The translations under genes were made by a program, and so were the position numbers. A model generated the notes under the pieces. It saw only the letters and a program-made list of their open reading frames with translations. It was not told the origin of the DNA and made no database searches. A DNA stretch of 64,000 nucleotides from Desulfurobacterium thermolithotrophum DSM 11699 (GTDB taxonomy: Bacteria; Aquificota; Aquificia; Desulfurobacteriales; Desulfurobacteriaceae), in NCBI RefSeq assembly GCF_000191045.1, contig NC_015185.1, forward strand, positions 62,001 through 126,000, in the 5' to 3' direction. Positions within the stretch are counted from its first letter, which is position 1, and each line of letters starts with the position of its first letter. Below are positions 54,510 through 62,978 of this stretch, piece after piece.

Positions 54510-56049
54510 CTATTTTCTCCTTAGGATAGTTTGAGATAATAACTATACTGTGTTTAGTGATGAGTTCTTTTTTCTTATCTAAAATATAGAAACTTTCTCC
54601 TTTTAGTTTTTTCAGTCTATTTTCTCTTGTCACAATAATAACCGGTTCTTTTGAGCGCAGTAAAGCTTTTGCTCTATTTGAATCTATACTTTCAAGTTTT
54701 CCTTCTTTAAAGTAATAGACAATTTCAGGACTTGTATAGTCTAAAAAGTAGAATTTACACTCTTTACACTTTTTAGCAAGTTGTTGAATTTCTTTTCCAA
54801 CAGCAGGTTTAGCTCTATGAAATTCAAGAGAAGGAAGTGTTATCCACTTAAAAAGCACCATAGTTCCAATAAAGCCAAATGTAAGGGGTTTGAGATAATC
54901 TTTCTTAAGGAAAATAGTAGCTAAGAGTACCGGTAAAAGCATTACAAGAGAAAGAAGAGGCCATCCTTTTATCTTAAAGAAAATAAAAGCTATAACGGAG
55001 AAAACTATAAAAATAGCAGCTGTAATGTAAGCTGGTATTTTATCTTTAAACTTTGAAAGATACCAACTTGTGATAACAGCAAAAGCAGGAAAAGAAGGAA
55101 GGAGATAGTGGGCAAGTTTTGTATGAGCAATTTGGAAGAAAATAACAACAGTAAAAAACCACACAAGGGAAAAGTTAAGGACATTATCGGTAATTGATTC
55201 TTTTCTTTTAAACACTCTATATAGAGCAAAGGGGAAAAAGAAACTCCAAGGAAGATACAACCAGAAGTAGTTTGCAAGATAGTACCACCACTCAGTTGGA
55301 TGACCCGGTACTTTTGAGGTAAATCTATGGATGTTGTGGAATATGATAAAGTCTTTAAAAAATTGATAACCGTGCTTTTTAAAAATTGCAACGTACCACG
55401 GAGCTACAATAAGAAGATAGATACCAAATCCCTTAAACCAAGGAATTTCTTTAAGAGTTTTCAAAAGGTCTCTTCTAAGTAAGAGATAGATTATGGCAAC
55501 AAGACCAGGTAGAGCAAGACCAACAGGACCTTTAGTTAAGGTTGCAAATCCTGAGGAGGCAAAAGCAAGAAGGTAAAACTTTTCACTTTTTCTGTGGTAG
55601 GCTTCAAAGAAGAAGATCAAAGAAGCTGCAAAGAAGAAAGTCAAAACCACATCGGGCATTGCAACAGAAGACATGACTATGAAATCTAAAAGTGAAAGGA
55701 AAACGAGAGAAGTCCAGAAGGCAAGGTCTCTTCCTTTCCATCTTGTAAGCCACCAGTAAAGAAGAAGAACAGTAAAAACTCCAAAGATAGAAACAAAAAA
55801 CCTTCCACCAAATTCGTTAATACCAAAAATCTTGTAACCTAAGGCTATAAGCCAATAAACAAGAATAGGTTTGTCAAAACGGTATTCATAATTGTAGTAA
55901 GGGGTAATGTAGTCTCCCGTTTTAACCATTTCCCAAGCTGCTTCCATGTACTTCGGTTCGTCTTTATCAAAAGCCGAATAGAAACCGTTGGGTAAAAGAA
56001 GGAGAACTGTTGAAATTAAAGCTAAGAGCCAAAAGCGTCTATCCTGCAT
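54502..56049 (-). CDS. GT39/ArnT-like lipid-linked glycosyltransferase
   Basis: Polytopic membrane glycosyltransferase with about 11 segments. The periplasmic motif FDKDEPKYMEAAWEMVK, containing the catalytic Asp-Glu-Pro, and RFDKPILVYWLIA, then GRFFVSIFGVFTVLLLY, are the ArnT family start. It should transfer a sugar from a polyprenyl phosphate donor to lipid A or protein. Its end overlaps the GT2 gene, forming a flippase-GT2-GT39 locus. 515 aa is normal. Confidence 0.9.
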   Translation of the reverse strand: MQDRRFWLLALISTVLLLLPNGFYSAFDKDEPKYMEAAWEMVKTGDYITPYYNYEYRFDKPILVYWLIALGYKIFGINEFGGRFFVSIFGVFTVLLLYWWLTRWKGRDLAFWTSLVFLSLLDFIVMSSVAMPDVVLTFFFAASLIFFFEAYHRKSEKFYLLAFASSGFATLTKGPVGLALPGLVAIIYLLLRRDLLKTLKEIPWFKGFGIYLLIVAPWYVAIFKKHGYQFFKDFIIFHNIHRFTSKVPGHPTEWWYYLANYFWLYLPWSFFFPFALYRVFKRKESITDNVLNFSLVWFFTVVIFFQIAHTKLAHYLLPSFPAFAVITSWYLSKFKDKIPAYITAAIFIVFSVIAFIFFKIKGWPLLSLVMLLPVLLATIFLKKDYLKPLTFGFIGTMVLFKWITLPSLEFHRAKPAVGKEIQQLAKKCKECKFYFLDYTSPEIVYYFKEGKLESIDSNRAKALLRSKEPVIIVTRENRLKKLKGESFYILDKKKELITKHSIVIISNYPKEKIDG

Positions 56050-56129
56050 CTTTTCATCCTCTTAAAGTTGCATTTTGAAGTATAACAGAGAAATTATTGT
56101 TTGTAGAAAAATTTTTTAAAGAGGTATCT

Positions 56130-56378
56130 ATGTACAAAAGGCTTTTAAAGTGTAGCACTTGTGGAAATACAGGAGAATTTGAATATGTAGGTTCTAGAGA
56201 CGTAAATAAAAAGGGAGATGTCAAAGATATCATAGGAAACAAAGAAATGTGGATAAGCTATTTTAAATGTCCTGAATGTAGTTCTATTGAGGTAGAATTT
56301 CACCCTGTAGGTGAAAAACCAGATATTCCAGAGGAATTTTTCAGAGAGGTGGCTGTTGAAGAAGGAAATGATAGATAG
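56130..56378 (+). CDS. Small zinc-ribbon-like protein, 82 aa
   Basis: CSTCGN near residues 9-14 and CPEC near residue 51 form two CxxC knuckles about 40 residues apart, like a zinc ribbon. I choose ATG 56130, which has AGAGGT 5 bases upstream. It overlaps the next gene's start by 11 bases, so it is coupled to the second ArnT-like enzyme. No family name is recognised; a metal-dependent regulatory or chaperone role is speculative. Confidence 0.65.
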   Translation: MYKRLLKCSTCGNTGEFEYVGSRDVNKKGDVKDIIGNKEMWISYFKCPECSSIEVEFHPVGEKPDIPEEFFREVAVEEGNDR

Positions 56379-57933
56379 AACTTTTAAACTTTTTCTGGTT
56401 TTTCTTTCATTTGCTCTTTTAATAAATATTGGAACATTTGTTCTTTACCATGAAGAACCAAGAAGAGGAATAATTACCTTTGAAATGTTAAAAACTCATA
56501 ATTTTTTTCAGCCAACAGTTCTTCTAGAGCCATATTTTAGAAAGCCACCTTTTCACAATTGGATTTTAGCTATTTCCTCAGAGATTTTTGGTTCTGTATC
56601 TGAATTTTCATTAAGATTACCTTCTCTTATTTCGGTTATTTTAACTTCCGTTTTTCTGTTCTTTTTTTCTTCCAAGCTCTTTGAAAGAAAAGTAGCTCTT
56701 TTTTCAGCAGTTATATTCCCAACATTTTTTATGGTTCTTTTTGGATATTCTACAAAAGCTGAACCAGACACTCTTTTTACTTTTTTAGTTTCGTCATCCA
56801 TAATCTCGTGGTATTACTTTATAGATAAGGGAAAAGAAAGAATTGCTTGGTTTTTAGGATACTTCTTCACATCTCTTGCTGCTTTAACAAAAGGCTTTCC
56901 AGCTTTTCACTTTTTCTTAGTAGCTATATTCGTTTACTTTTTCTTAAAAAAAGATTTAAAAGGACTTCTTTCCCTTAATCATATAGTTGGCTTTGTTTTA
57001 GGAATTATTCCTTTTGTTGGATGGATACTTATAGTTCCAACAGAACAAGCTTTAAAGACGCTTTTTTCAGAAGTTATTTCTCGTGCTCCTACTCAGTTTG
57101 ATTTGTTAGAAACTATCAAAAGATTTATTTCCTTTCCATTTAGATTTCTGTTTGCAACTTTCCCGTGGTCAGTAATTGTTCTTTTTTATCTATATAGAGA
57201 AAAGGAAGGTTATAAAAAGCTAATAAGCGATAAAACTACTCTTTTTTTAATTCTAACATTTATTGGAAACTTTCTTATCTATTGGTTTTTCCCGGGTTCA
57301 AGAATGAGATATACAATGCCTTTACTTCCGCTTTTGTCAATTCTAATTGCAGTTTATTTAAAAGATAAATATTTCATTCATAAGAGAGCAAAAAATATAC
57401 TCCAATTTACGTTAGAGCTCATAGTTCCCCTAGGGATTGTTGTGGGTGTAATTATTACTGGTAACTCATCTCTCATACTTAAGGAAACGATTATATTTTT
57501 AATATTTGCTTATCTTTTCTATTTCTACTTTCTTCCAAGGATTAACTTTACTCCTATTGTAATTCTCTTTGCTTTATTAATGCTTTTGTTTAGAGGATTT
57601 TACAGTTCTTATTATTTACCAATTGCAGAGTCTAAATATCCTCCAGTTAGAGAAGTTGCAAAAGAGATTGCAGATTTAACTAAAGAATATCCTCTCTTTA
57701 CAAAAACAAAATACCTTCAACTCTGTTTTTATGTTGAAAAGTTTAAGAATTCAGTTTTACCTTATTCTTCAAAACCTCCAAAAGATTCTTTATTCCTTTC
57801 TGAAAGACCAGAAGGCAATGTTTTAAAAGAGTTTTCCCTGGGTAAGCATAAATTTTACTTATGTTCTTTTAGTATTGAAAGAATAGAAGGTAAAACTTTA
57901 GAAGCTGAATCTCGAAAAACAAAGTTACAATAG
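56368..57933 (+). CDS. GT39/ArnT-like glycosyltransferase, second copy
   Basis: Membrane glycosyltransferase with about 11 segments. The N-terminal catalytic loop reads HEEPRRGIITFEML, a variant of the DEP motif, then FRKPPFHNWILAIS, SLRLPSLISVI and KAEPDTLFTF. A Met start at 56368 behind GAAGGAA is preferred. The length is 521 aa. It converges with the Sir2 gene, and the two 3' ends overlap by 79 bases. Donor and acceptor are unknown; it likely shares the lipid carrier with the neighbouring locus. Confidence 0.85.
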   Translation: MIDRTFKLFLVFLSFALLINIGTFVLYHEEPRRGIITFEMLKTHNFFQPTVLLEPYFRKPPFHNWILAISSEIFGSVSEFSLRLPSLISVILTSVFLFFFSSKLFERKVALFSAVIFPTFFMVLFGYSTKAEPDTLFTFLVSSSIISWYYFIDKGKERIAWFLGYFFTSLAALTKGFPAFHFFLVAIFVYFFLKKDLKGLLSLNHIVGFVLGIIPFVGWILIVPTEQALKTLFSEVISRAPTQFDLLETIKRFISFPFRFLFATFPWSVIVLFYLYREKEGYKKLISDKTTLFLILTFIGNFLIYWFFPGSRMRYTMPLLPLLSILIAVYLKDKYFIHKRAKNILQFTLELIVPLGIVVGVIITGNSSLILKETIIFLIFAYLFYFYFLPRINFTPIVILFALLMLLFRGFYSSYYLPIAESKYPPVREVAKEIADLTKEYPLFTKTKYLQLCFYVEKFKNSVLPYSSKPPKDSLFLSERPEGNVLKEFSLGKHKFYLCSFSIERIEGKTLEAESRKTKLQ

Positions 57934-58676
57934 GAAGATATAAGAGTTTTATCTATATTGATCTCAACAAGAACTGCTCCCTTTTTCTTTGCAATTAGCG
58001 GCAAAGAAGCTGCTGGTTGAACCAATGCTGATGTTCCAATGGAGAAAAAGATTTTGCTTTTCTCTGCTGCTTGAAAAGCTTTCTGGAGAGCATCTTCGGG
58101 GAGATTTTCGCCAAACCAGACAACTCCGGGACCAACAAAGTTTCCACAAATAGAACACTTTGGTAAATCTTTTGCCTCTAAACCCTCTAAAATTCTTTTT
58201 CTGAAATCTTCCTCTCTTAGTCCTTTCAGGAATTTCCTATCTGCAAGGGGAAATAGGTTGAAAAGTTCTTTCTCATTGTATCTTTTACCACAGTACCTAC
58301 ACTTTCCTTCAAAAATGTTGCCGTGGAGCTCTACAAGTTTTTTAGAACCAGCTATTTTGTGAAGACTGTCTACATTTTGAGTTATGAGAAGAAAGTCAGG
58401 AAATAACCTTTCCATTTCAGAAATCGCATAATGAGCGTGATTAGGTTTTGCGTTTGCTATGAGTCTCATTCTCCATAGGTGCCATTTCCAAACTCTTAAA
58501 GGGTCTTCTTCAAAGGCTTCAAATGTCGCAAGTTCTGTTGGATCGTACTTATTCCACAGTCCATCTTTTCCACGAAACGTAGGAATGCCGCTTTCGGCAC
58601 TTACACCAGCACCTGTAAGAACGGCAACTGATTGGAAACTTTTAAGTATTTCTGAAAGCTTTTCTATGTCTTTCAT
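57855..58676 (-). CDS. cobB: Sir2-family NAD-dependent protein deacylase
   Basis: Removes acetyl or other acyl groups from lysine using NAD+. VLTGAGVSAESGIPTFRGKDG, TQNVDSLHKIAGS, the catalytic His in ELHGNIFEG, two zinc Cys pairs (CRYC and CSIC) and GTSALVQPAASLP are all in order. 273 aa is normal for a class III-type bacterial sirtuin. Its 3' end overlaps the GT39 gene by 79 bases in antisense, and its start lies 15 bases from the tRNA-Leu 3' end. Confidence 0.94.
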   Translation of the reverse strand: MKDIEKLSEILKSFQSVAVLTGAGVSAESGIPTFRGKDGLWNKYDPTELATFEAFEEDPLRVWKWHLWRMRLIANAKPNHAHYAISEMERLFPDFLLITQNVDSLHKIAGSKKLVELHGNIFEGKCRYCGKRYNEKELFNLFPLADRKFLKGLREEDFRKRILEGLEAKDLPKCSICGNFVGPGVVWFGENLPEDALQKAFQAAEKSKIFFSIGTSALVQPAASLPLIAKKKGAVLVEINIDKTLISSYCNFVFRDSASKVLPSILSILKEHK

Positions 58677-58690
58677 TTTTACTATTCCTT

Positions 58691-58777
58691 TGGTGCCCGG
58701 GGCGGGATTTGAACCCGCACGGGATTGCTCCCACAGGATCCTGAGTCCTGCGCGTCTGCCAATTCCGCCACCCGGGC
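58691..58777 (-). tRNA. tRNA-Leu (CAG)
   Basis: On the minus strand the gene begins GCCCGGGTGGCGGAATTGGC and ends CCCGGGCACCA, so CCA is encoded. The acceptor stem is 7 bp and perfect. The anticodon loop reads ACTCAGGA, giving CAG. GGTTCAAATCC is the T-arm, and a long variable arm (TGGGAGCAATCCC region) is typical of leucine tRNAs. Total length 87 bases. Confidence 0.95.
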
Positions 58778-58887
58778 ATTTAAATTAAAGAAAAGTTATT
58801 TCTTTTCAAGGCTTTTTAACTATAATATATGCAATTTATCTTTAGCTGCATAAATTGACAGCAGTAAGAAAAAAGTTGAGGTTAAGA

Positions 58888-59601
58888 ATGGAAAATCTAA
58901 AGATCCTTTACGATAATAGAGCTCTCCCTGACTATAGAGAAGATTGGGGATTTGCTGCTCTTATAGAGCTCTCAGACGAAACTATACTTTTTGATACAGG
59001 TGCAAAACCGGAGGTTCTTGCAGAAAATTTAGAAAAGTTTGGTGTAAATATTGAGGAAGTAGATGTTGTTTTTATATCTCATAACCACTGGGATCACGTC
59101 GGAGGATTACCGTACATTTTGAAGAAAAATAGGGACTTTGAGCTTTTTGTTCCTGAGCCAGATTGTGTAGAGTTTGAAGAAAACCTGCCAGAAAGTGTTG
59201 TGTGCGTTCCAATAACTACACCGACTTACATATCAGAAAGAGCAGTCTCTACGGGTATAATGGAAACGGGAATTGAAAAACCTTCCTTTGAGCATTCTCT
59301 AATAGTGAGTACAGCAGAAGGTTTTGTCTTATTAACAGGTTGTAGTCATCCTGGAATAGTCGAGATAGCTAAGAAAGCTGTGACAATCTGTGGAGAGGAA
59401 CTGTTCCTCATAGTTGGTGGATTTCACCTTTATAGATCACCAGATGAGAAAATCATCGAAGTGGCTGAAGAACTTAAAAAGTTTACTCGCTTTGTTGCTC
59501 CCTGTCACTGTACAGGAGAGAGAGGAATAGAACTTTTCAAGGAAATCTTGAAAGATAGATTTGTAGAAGCAGCAGCTGGTGTGGAAATCCCGCTCGAATA
59601 G
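58888..59601 (+). CDS. MBL-fold metallohydrolase
   Basis: Metallo-beta-lactamase fold with the metal motif SHNHWDHVGG (HxHxDH), then GCSHPGIVEI and GGFHLY with further ligands. This resembles the 7,8-dihydropterin-6-methyl-4-(beta-D-ribofuranosyl)-aminobenzene-5'-phosphate synthase type of MBL proteins. I choose ATG 58888 behind GAGGTTAAGA instead of the TTG at 58855. 237 aa. It is followed by ffh after a 10-base gap. The true substrate is unknown. Confidence 0.88.
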   Translation: MENLKILYDNRALPDYREDWGFAALIELSDETILFDTGAKPEVLAENLEKFGVNIEEVDVVFISHNHWDHVGGLPYILKKNRDFELFVPEPDCVEFEENLPESVVCVPITTPTYISERAVSTGIMETGIEKPSFEHSLIVSTAEGFVLLTGCSHPGIVEIAKKAVTICGEELFLIVGGFHLYRSPDEKIIEVAEELKKFTRFVAPCHCTGERGIELFKEILKDRFVEAAAGVEIPLE

Positions 59602-59611
59602 GAGGTAGTTG

Positions 59612-60958
59612 ATGTTTGATGCTTTAGCAGAAAAAGTTCAATCTGCAATAGAAAAAATTGGCAGAAAAGGAAGAATAGATGAAGAGACTCTAGAAAAAGG
59701 TCTTAGAGAAATAAAACTAGCTCTTCTTGAAGCTGATGTTAACTACAGGGTTGTTTCAAACTTTATCAAAGATATTAAAGAGAAAGCCCTAGGAGCCAAG
59801 GTAATAAAAGGGGTAAATCCAGCACAGCAGCTTGTAAAAATAGTTCACGACGAGCTTGTTCAAACTCTTGGTGGAGAAGCAGAAAAACTTAACTTAAAAG
59901 GAAAACCTTCTGTTATTCTTTTAATTGGTCTTCAAGGTTCGGGTAAGACTACAACGGCAGCAAAGTTAGCAAATTACTTGAAAAAACAAGGGAAAAGAGT
60001 ACTTCTGACATCTGTTGACGTTTATAGACCTGCTGCAATGCTTCAGCTTAAAAAGCTTGGAGATCAGATTGGGATTCCGGTATTTCTTGAAGAAAAAGAA
60101 AAGGATGCTGTAAAGATTGCAAAAGATGCTCTCTTGAAGGCTAAAGATGAAAGCTATGATGTTCTCGTTGTTGATACAGCTGGAAGACTTCACATTGATG
60201 AAGAGCTACTTGAAGAAGCAAGGAAAATAAAAGAAGAAGTTGTTCCTGATGAAACACTTTTTGTTATTGATTCAATGACTGGTCAGGAATCTGTAAATAT
60301 TGCAAAAGCTTTTGATGAAAGAGTGGGAATGACAGGAATTGTTCTTACAAAGATGGATTCAGATGCAAGAGGAGGGGTAGCTTTATCTGTTAAAGGTGTA
60401 ACAGGTAAACCTATAAAATTTGCAGGTGTGGGTGAAAAAATTGATGACTTTGAGCCTTTTTATCCAGATAGAGTCGCGTCACGAATCCTTGGAATGGGAG
60501 ATATTGTTTCCTTGGTTGAAAAGGCACAAGAAGTAATAGATGAAAAAGAAGCTCTTTCTATGCAGGAAAAGCTTTTGTCTGGTGAGTTTACCTTAGAAGA
60601 TTTTAGACAACAACTTAGAATGATACAGAGATTAGGACCTCTTCAACAGATAATTAGGATGATTCCAGGACTTTCCAGTCAAAAAATGTTAAAGCAACTT
60701 GAAAAAGCAATAGATGATAAGAAGCTAAAAAGGATTGAGGCTATAATAAATTCAATGACTCCGGAAGAGCGTAGAAATCATGCAATTATAAACGCTAGTA
60801 GAAAAAGGAGAATTGCAAAAGGTAGTGGAACATCGGTTAAAGAGGTTGATGCTCTTATAAAACAGTTTGTTCAAGCAAAGATGGCTATGAAGCAGATGAA
60901 GAAAATGCAGAGGAAGATGGCTAAGAAAGGTGGAAGATTTCCATTTCCTTTTATGTAA
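59612..60958 (+). CDS. ffh: Signal recognition particle protein Ffh
   Basis: SRP54 GTPase binding 4.5S RNA and signal sequences. N domain precedes GLQGSGKTTTAAKLA (G1), VDTAGRLHIDEEL (G3), TKMDSDARGG (G4) and the Met-rich M domain ending in a basic Met/Lys tail. 448 aa is normal. ATG 59612 follows AGGAGGTAG. Conventionally ffh is followed by rpsP and khpA; here a mobile element follows 21 bases after the stop and rpsP is missing from this place. Confidence 0.97.
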   Translation: MFDALAEKVQSAIEKIGRKGRIDEETLEKGLREIKLALLEADVNYRVVSNFIKDIKEKALGAKVIKGVNPAQQLVKIVHDELVQTLGGEAEKLNLKGKPSVILLIGLQGSGKTTTAAKLANYLKKQGKRVLLTSVDVYRPAAMLQLKKLGDQIGIPVFLEEKEKDAVKIAKDALLKAKDESYDVLVVDTAGRLHIDEELLEEARKIKEEVVPDETLFVIDSMTGQESVNIAKAFDERVGMTGIVLTKMDSDARGGVALSVKGVTGKPIKFAGVGEKIDDFEPFYPDRVASRILGMGDIVSLVEKAQEVIDEKEALSMQEKLLSGEFTLEDFRQQLRMIQRLGPLQQIIRMIPGLSSQKMLKQLEKAIDDKKLKRIEAIINSMTPEERRNHAIINASRKRRIAKGSGTSVKEVDALIKQFVQAKMAMKQMKKMQRKMAKKGGRFPFPFM

Positions 60959-60979
60959 GCTGTTGAAGTTCAGATAGAA

Positions 60980-62066
60980 GGTGGACACCCTACAATAACC
61001 TTTGAATACCACAAGGAGGTGTCCACCGATGAAACAATTGAAAAGATTCAAAGGAACATCCCTCCATATATCAAGCACAAATACAGCATTCAAAGAAACC
61101 CTGAAAGAAGGAAGAAGAGTAAAAAAGAAACTTGACCTAACAAAAGACAGAAACGTTAAAAGGAGACTCAAATGGATAGAGTACTACCACAAAACAGGCA
61201 ACGCCAGAAAAACATGCAGATACTTTGGCATCAGTCCAACAACCTTCTACAAGTGGAAAAAAAGATACGACAAGTACGGGATAGAAGGACTCCAAGACAG
61301 AAACAAAAGACCTCATAAAGTAAGACAACCCCAAACAGAACCTGAAATAGAACACATCATCGTCACAATAAGGGAAAAATTCCCAACCTGGAGCAAAGAA
61401 AAGATAGCAGCCTTCATGGAAAGATACCTAAATGTAAAAATATCATCCTCTACAGTTTACAGGGTCTCAAAAGACACGGACTAATAGAAAGAACGGAAAA
61501 ACTAAAAAGTACCTACAAGAGGAAGAAACAGAAAGGGAAAAAGAACCGCACCAGAAAAGGACTAAGAGCAGACAAACCAGGAACAATCCTCATGGACGTT
61601 AAATACCTCTACTGGTGCGGTAAAACCTTTTACCAGTTCACGGCAATAGACAAGTTCACCCGAATAGCATTTGCCAAGGTTTATTCTACAAAAAGCAGCA
61701 GGAGCGGAAGAAGGTTTTTTGAAGAACTTGAAAAATTTCTTCCCTTCAAGATAGAGAAAGTTCAAACGGATAACGGGAGCGAATTTTTAGGGGAGTTAGA
61801 CGAATATCTTAAAAGAAAAGGGATAGAACACTACTTTAGTTATCCGAAATCTCCCAAGACTAATGCGCATGTAGAAAGGTTTATTCAAACGACAGAAAGT
61901 GAACTATGGATGATAGAAGGAACAGAACCGACTGTTGATGAGATGAATAAAAAACTTTTTGAGTATTTAAAGATTTACAACTTTCTTAGACCCCATCACT
62001 CTTTAAATTACAAGACTCCCGCTGAGAAGTTTGAGGACTATATTAGAAGTCATCAAGGTGTCCACC
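60980..62066 (+). mobile_element. IS481-type insertion sequence with terminal GGTGGACACC repeats
   Basis: Ends are GGTGGACACC (60980-60989) and the complement GGTGTCCACC (62057-62066), a 10-bp perfect inverted repeat with one or two further matches. It carries a helix-turn-helix plus DDE integrase transposase of the IS481 group. No target duplication is visible in the flanks (GATAGAA and ATGTATT). A third copy of the end motif, GGTGTCCACC, stands inside the left end at 61018-61027. The element is 1,087 bp and sits between ffh and the KH domain gene. Confidence 0.88.
61029..61484 (+). CDS. IS481-type transposase, upstream frame
   Basis: Begins [12 protein letters not shown] with AAGGAGG 9 bases before the ATG. 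Residues about 50-110 are a helix-turn-helix ([25 protein letters not shown], cited in parts) followed by the second HTH-like region [14 protein letters not shown]. Family alignment continues smoothly into the -1 frame at about 61466 ([14 protein letters not shown]), but the zero frame stops at 61484. So the frame is broken or shifted at the run AAAAG (61469-61473). Confidence 0.8.
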   Translation: MKQLKRFKGTSLHISSTNTAFKETLKEGRRVKKKLDLTKDRNVKRRLKWIEYYHKTGNARKTCRYFGISPTTFYKWKKRYDKYGIEGLQDRNKRPHKVRQPQTEPEIEHIIVTIREKFPTWSKEKIAAFMERYLNVKISSSTVYRVSKDTD

Positions 62067-62284
62067 ATGTATTGAACTCGAACAAACTAGTTGATAATCC
62101 TGATGCTGTTTACGTTGTAGAGACAGAAGGAGAAAGAACAATTATTATTGAGCTTAAGGTAGATCCAAAAGATCTTGGAAAAGTAATTGGTAGACAAGGA
62201 AGAACTGCAAAAGCTTTGAGAACTCTTCTTTCTGCAGCTGCAACAAAGATAGGAAAGAGAGCTGTTCTTGAGATAATTGAGTAG
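61592..62284 (+). CDS. IS481-type transposase catalytic part fused in frame to KhpA
   Basis: The DDE integrase domain shows the first Asp in [10 protein letters not shown], the second in QTDNGSEF and the Glu in HVERFIQT, with a normal ending near [11 protein letters not shown]. Coding in this frame extends upstream to about 61466. There is no stop before the insertion end, so the frame reads through the right repeat into the KH domain and ends at the khpA stop. The full chain would be a transposase-KH fusion; it may be an artefact of insertion rather than a used protein. Confidence 0.75.
   Translation: MDVKYLYWCGKTFYQFTAIDKFTRIAFAKVYSTKSSRSGRRFFEELEKFLPFKIEKVQTDNGSEFLGELDEYLKRKGIEHYFSYPKSPKTNAHVERFIQTTESELWMIEGTEPTVDEMNKKLFEYLKIYNFLRPHHSLNYKTPAEKFEDYIRSHQGVHHVLNSNKLVDNPDAVYVVETEGERTIIIELKVDPKDLGKVIGRQGRTAKALRTLLSAAATKIGKRAVLEIIE
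62072..62284 (+). CDS. khpA: KH-domain RNA-binding protein KhpA, 5' end disrupted by the insertion
   Basis: The single KH domain of the KhpA/YlqC family: LVDNPDAV, then [30 protein letters not shown] (cited as [13 protein letters not shown], the GxxG RNA-binding loop) and AVLEIIE. The normal family start, about 10-12 residues before LVDNP, is gone; the nearest start in frame is TTG 62072, giving 70 aa. It lacks a recognisable ribosome site. Expression may depend on the insertion. Followed by a strong palindromic terminator. Confidence 0.8.
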   Translation: MNSNKLVDNPDAVYVVETEGERTIIIELKVDPKDLGKVIGRQGRTAKALRTLLSAAATKIGKRAVLEIIE

Positions 62285-62302
62285 CGGGTACCCGCTACTC
62301 AA
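62277..62302 (+). terminator. Palindromic terminator at the end of khpA
   Basis: A perfect 26-bp palindrome centred on GGTACC, containing the khpA stop codon and followed by AGTTTTTTAATC. This is a strong intrinsic terminator on the plus strand; the opposite gene lies 14 bases beyond it. Confidence 0.8.
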
Positions 62303-62315
62303 AGTTTTTTAATCT

Positions 62316-62978
62316 TTATTCAAAAATAGAATCCTTTCCTGGTACTTTTGCCCAATCTTCCAAAAATCTTTCTAGTCCTATGTCTGTTAGTGGATGTTTT
62401 GCTAACTGCTTTATTACTTTAAATGGTATTGTTGCAATATCTGCACCAAGAAGTGCTGCCTGAAGAACATGTTGAGGGTGTCTTATACTGGCAACGATAA
62501 TTTCTGTATTAAATCCGTAGTTATCATAAATTTGAACAATCTGAGATATTAATTCCATTCCATCATGTCCAATGTCGTCAAGTCTTCCAACAAATGGAGA
62601 AACGTAAGTAGCTCCAGCCTTTGCTGCAAGAAGTGCTTGAAGAGGTGAAAATACAAGAGTGACGTTTGTTTTTATTCCTTCCTTAGAAAGTGTTTTTACT
62701 GCTTTTAAACCTTCTGTCGTCATTGGTATTTTTATGACAACGTTATCTCCAAACTTTGCAAGTTGTCTTGCTTCGTTTATCATTCCTTGAGCGTCTAAGC
62801 TAACTACTTCTAAACTCACAGGACCAGGAACTGTTTCTACTATTTCCTTTGCAACCTCAAGGAATGGTCTTCCCGTTTTTGAAATGAGAGTTGGGTTAGT
62901 TGTAACCCCGTCAACCATTCCCATTTCCATTGCAGCCTTTATTTCGTTTATGTCGGCAGTGTCTATGAAAAACTTCAT
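62316..62978 (-). CDS. tal: Transaldolase of the TalC/FSA type
   Basis: Small TIM-barrel transaldolase of 220 aa. [14 protein letters not shown] opens it, [11 protein letters not shown] follows, and the Schiff-base Lys is in [29 protein letters not shown] is the phosphate region. Either a transaldolase or a fructose-6-phosphate aldolase is possible; the VVIKIP sequence fits both. Its ATG overlaps the stop of the upstream DUF457-like gene by 4 bases. Confidence 0.93.
   Translation of the reverse strand: MKFFIDTADINEIKAAMEMGMVDGVTTNPTLISKTGRPFLEVAKEIVETVPGPVSLEVVSLDAQGMINEARQLAKFGDNVVIKIPMTTEGLKAVKTLSKEGIKTNVTLVFSPLQALLAAKAGATYVSPFVGRLDDIGHDGMELISQIVQIYDNYGFNTEIIVASIRHPQHVLQAALLGADIATIPFKVIKQLAKHPLTDIGLERFLEDWAKVPGKDSIFE

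Noticed and set aside
60973-62073. Target duplication flanking the IS481-type element
   Set aside because: Flanks GATAGAA and ATGTATT do not match; either duplicated bases were lost or the region was rearranged.
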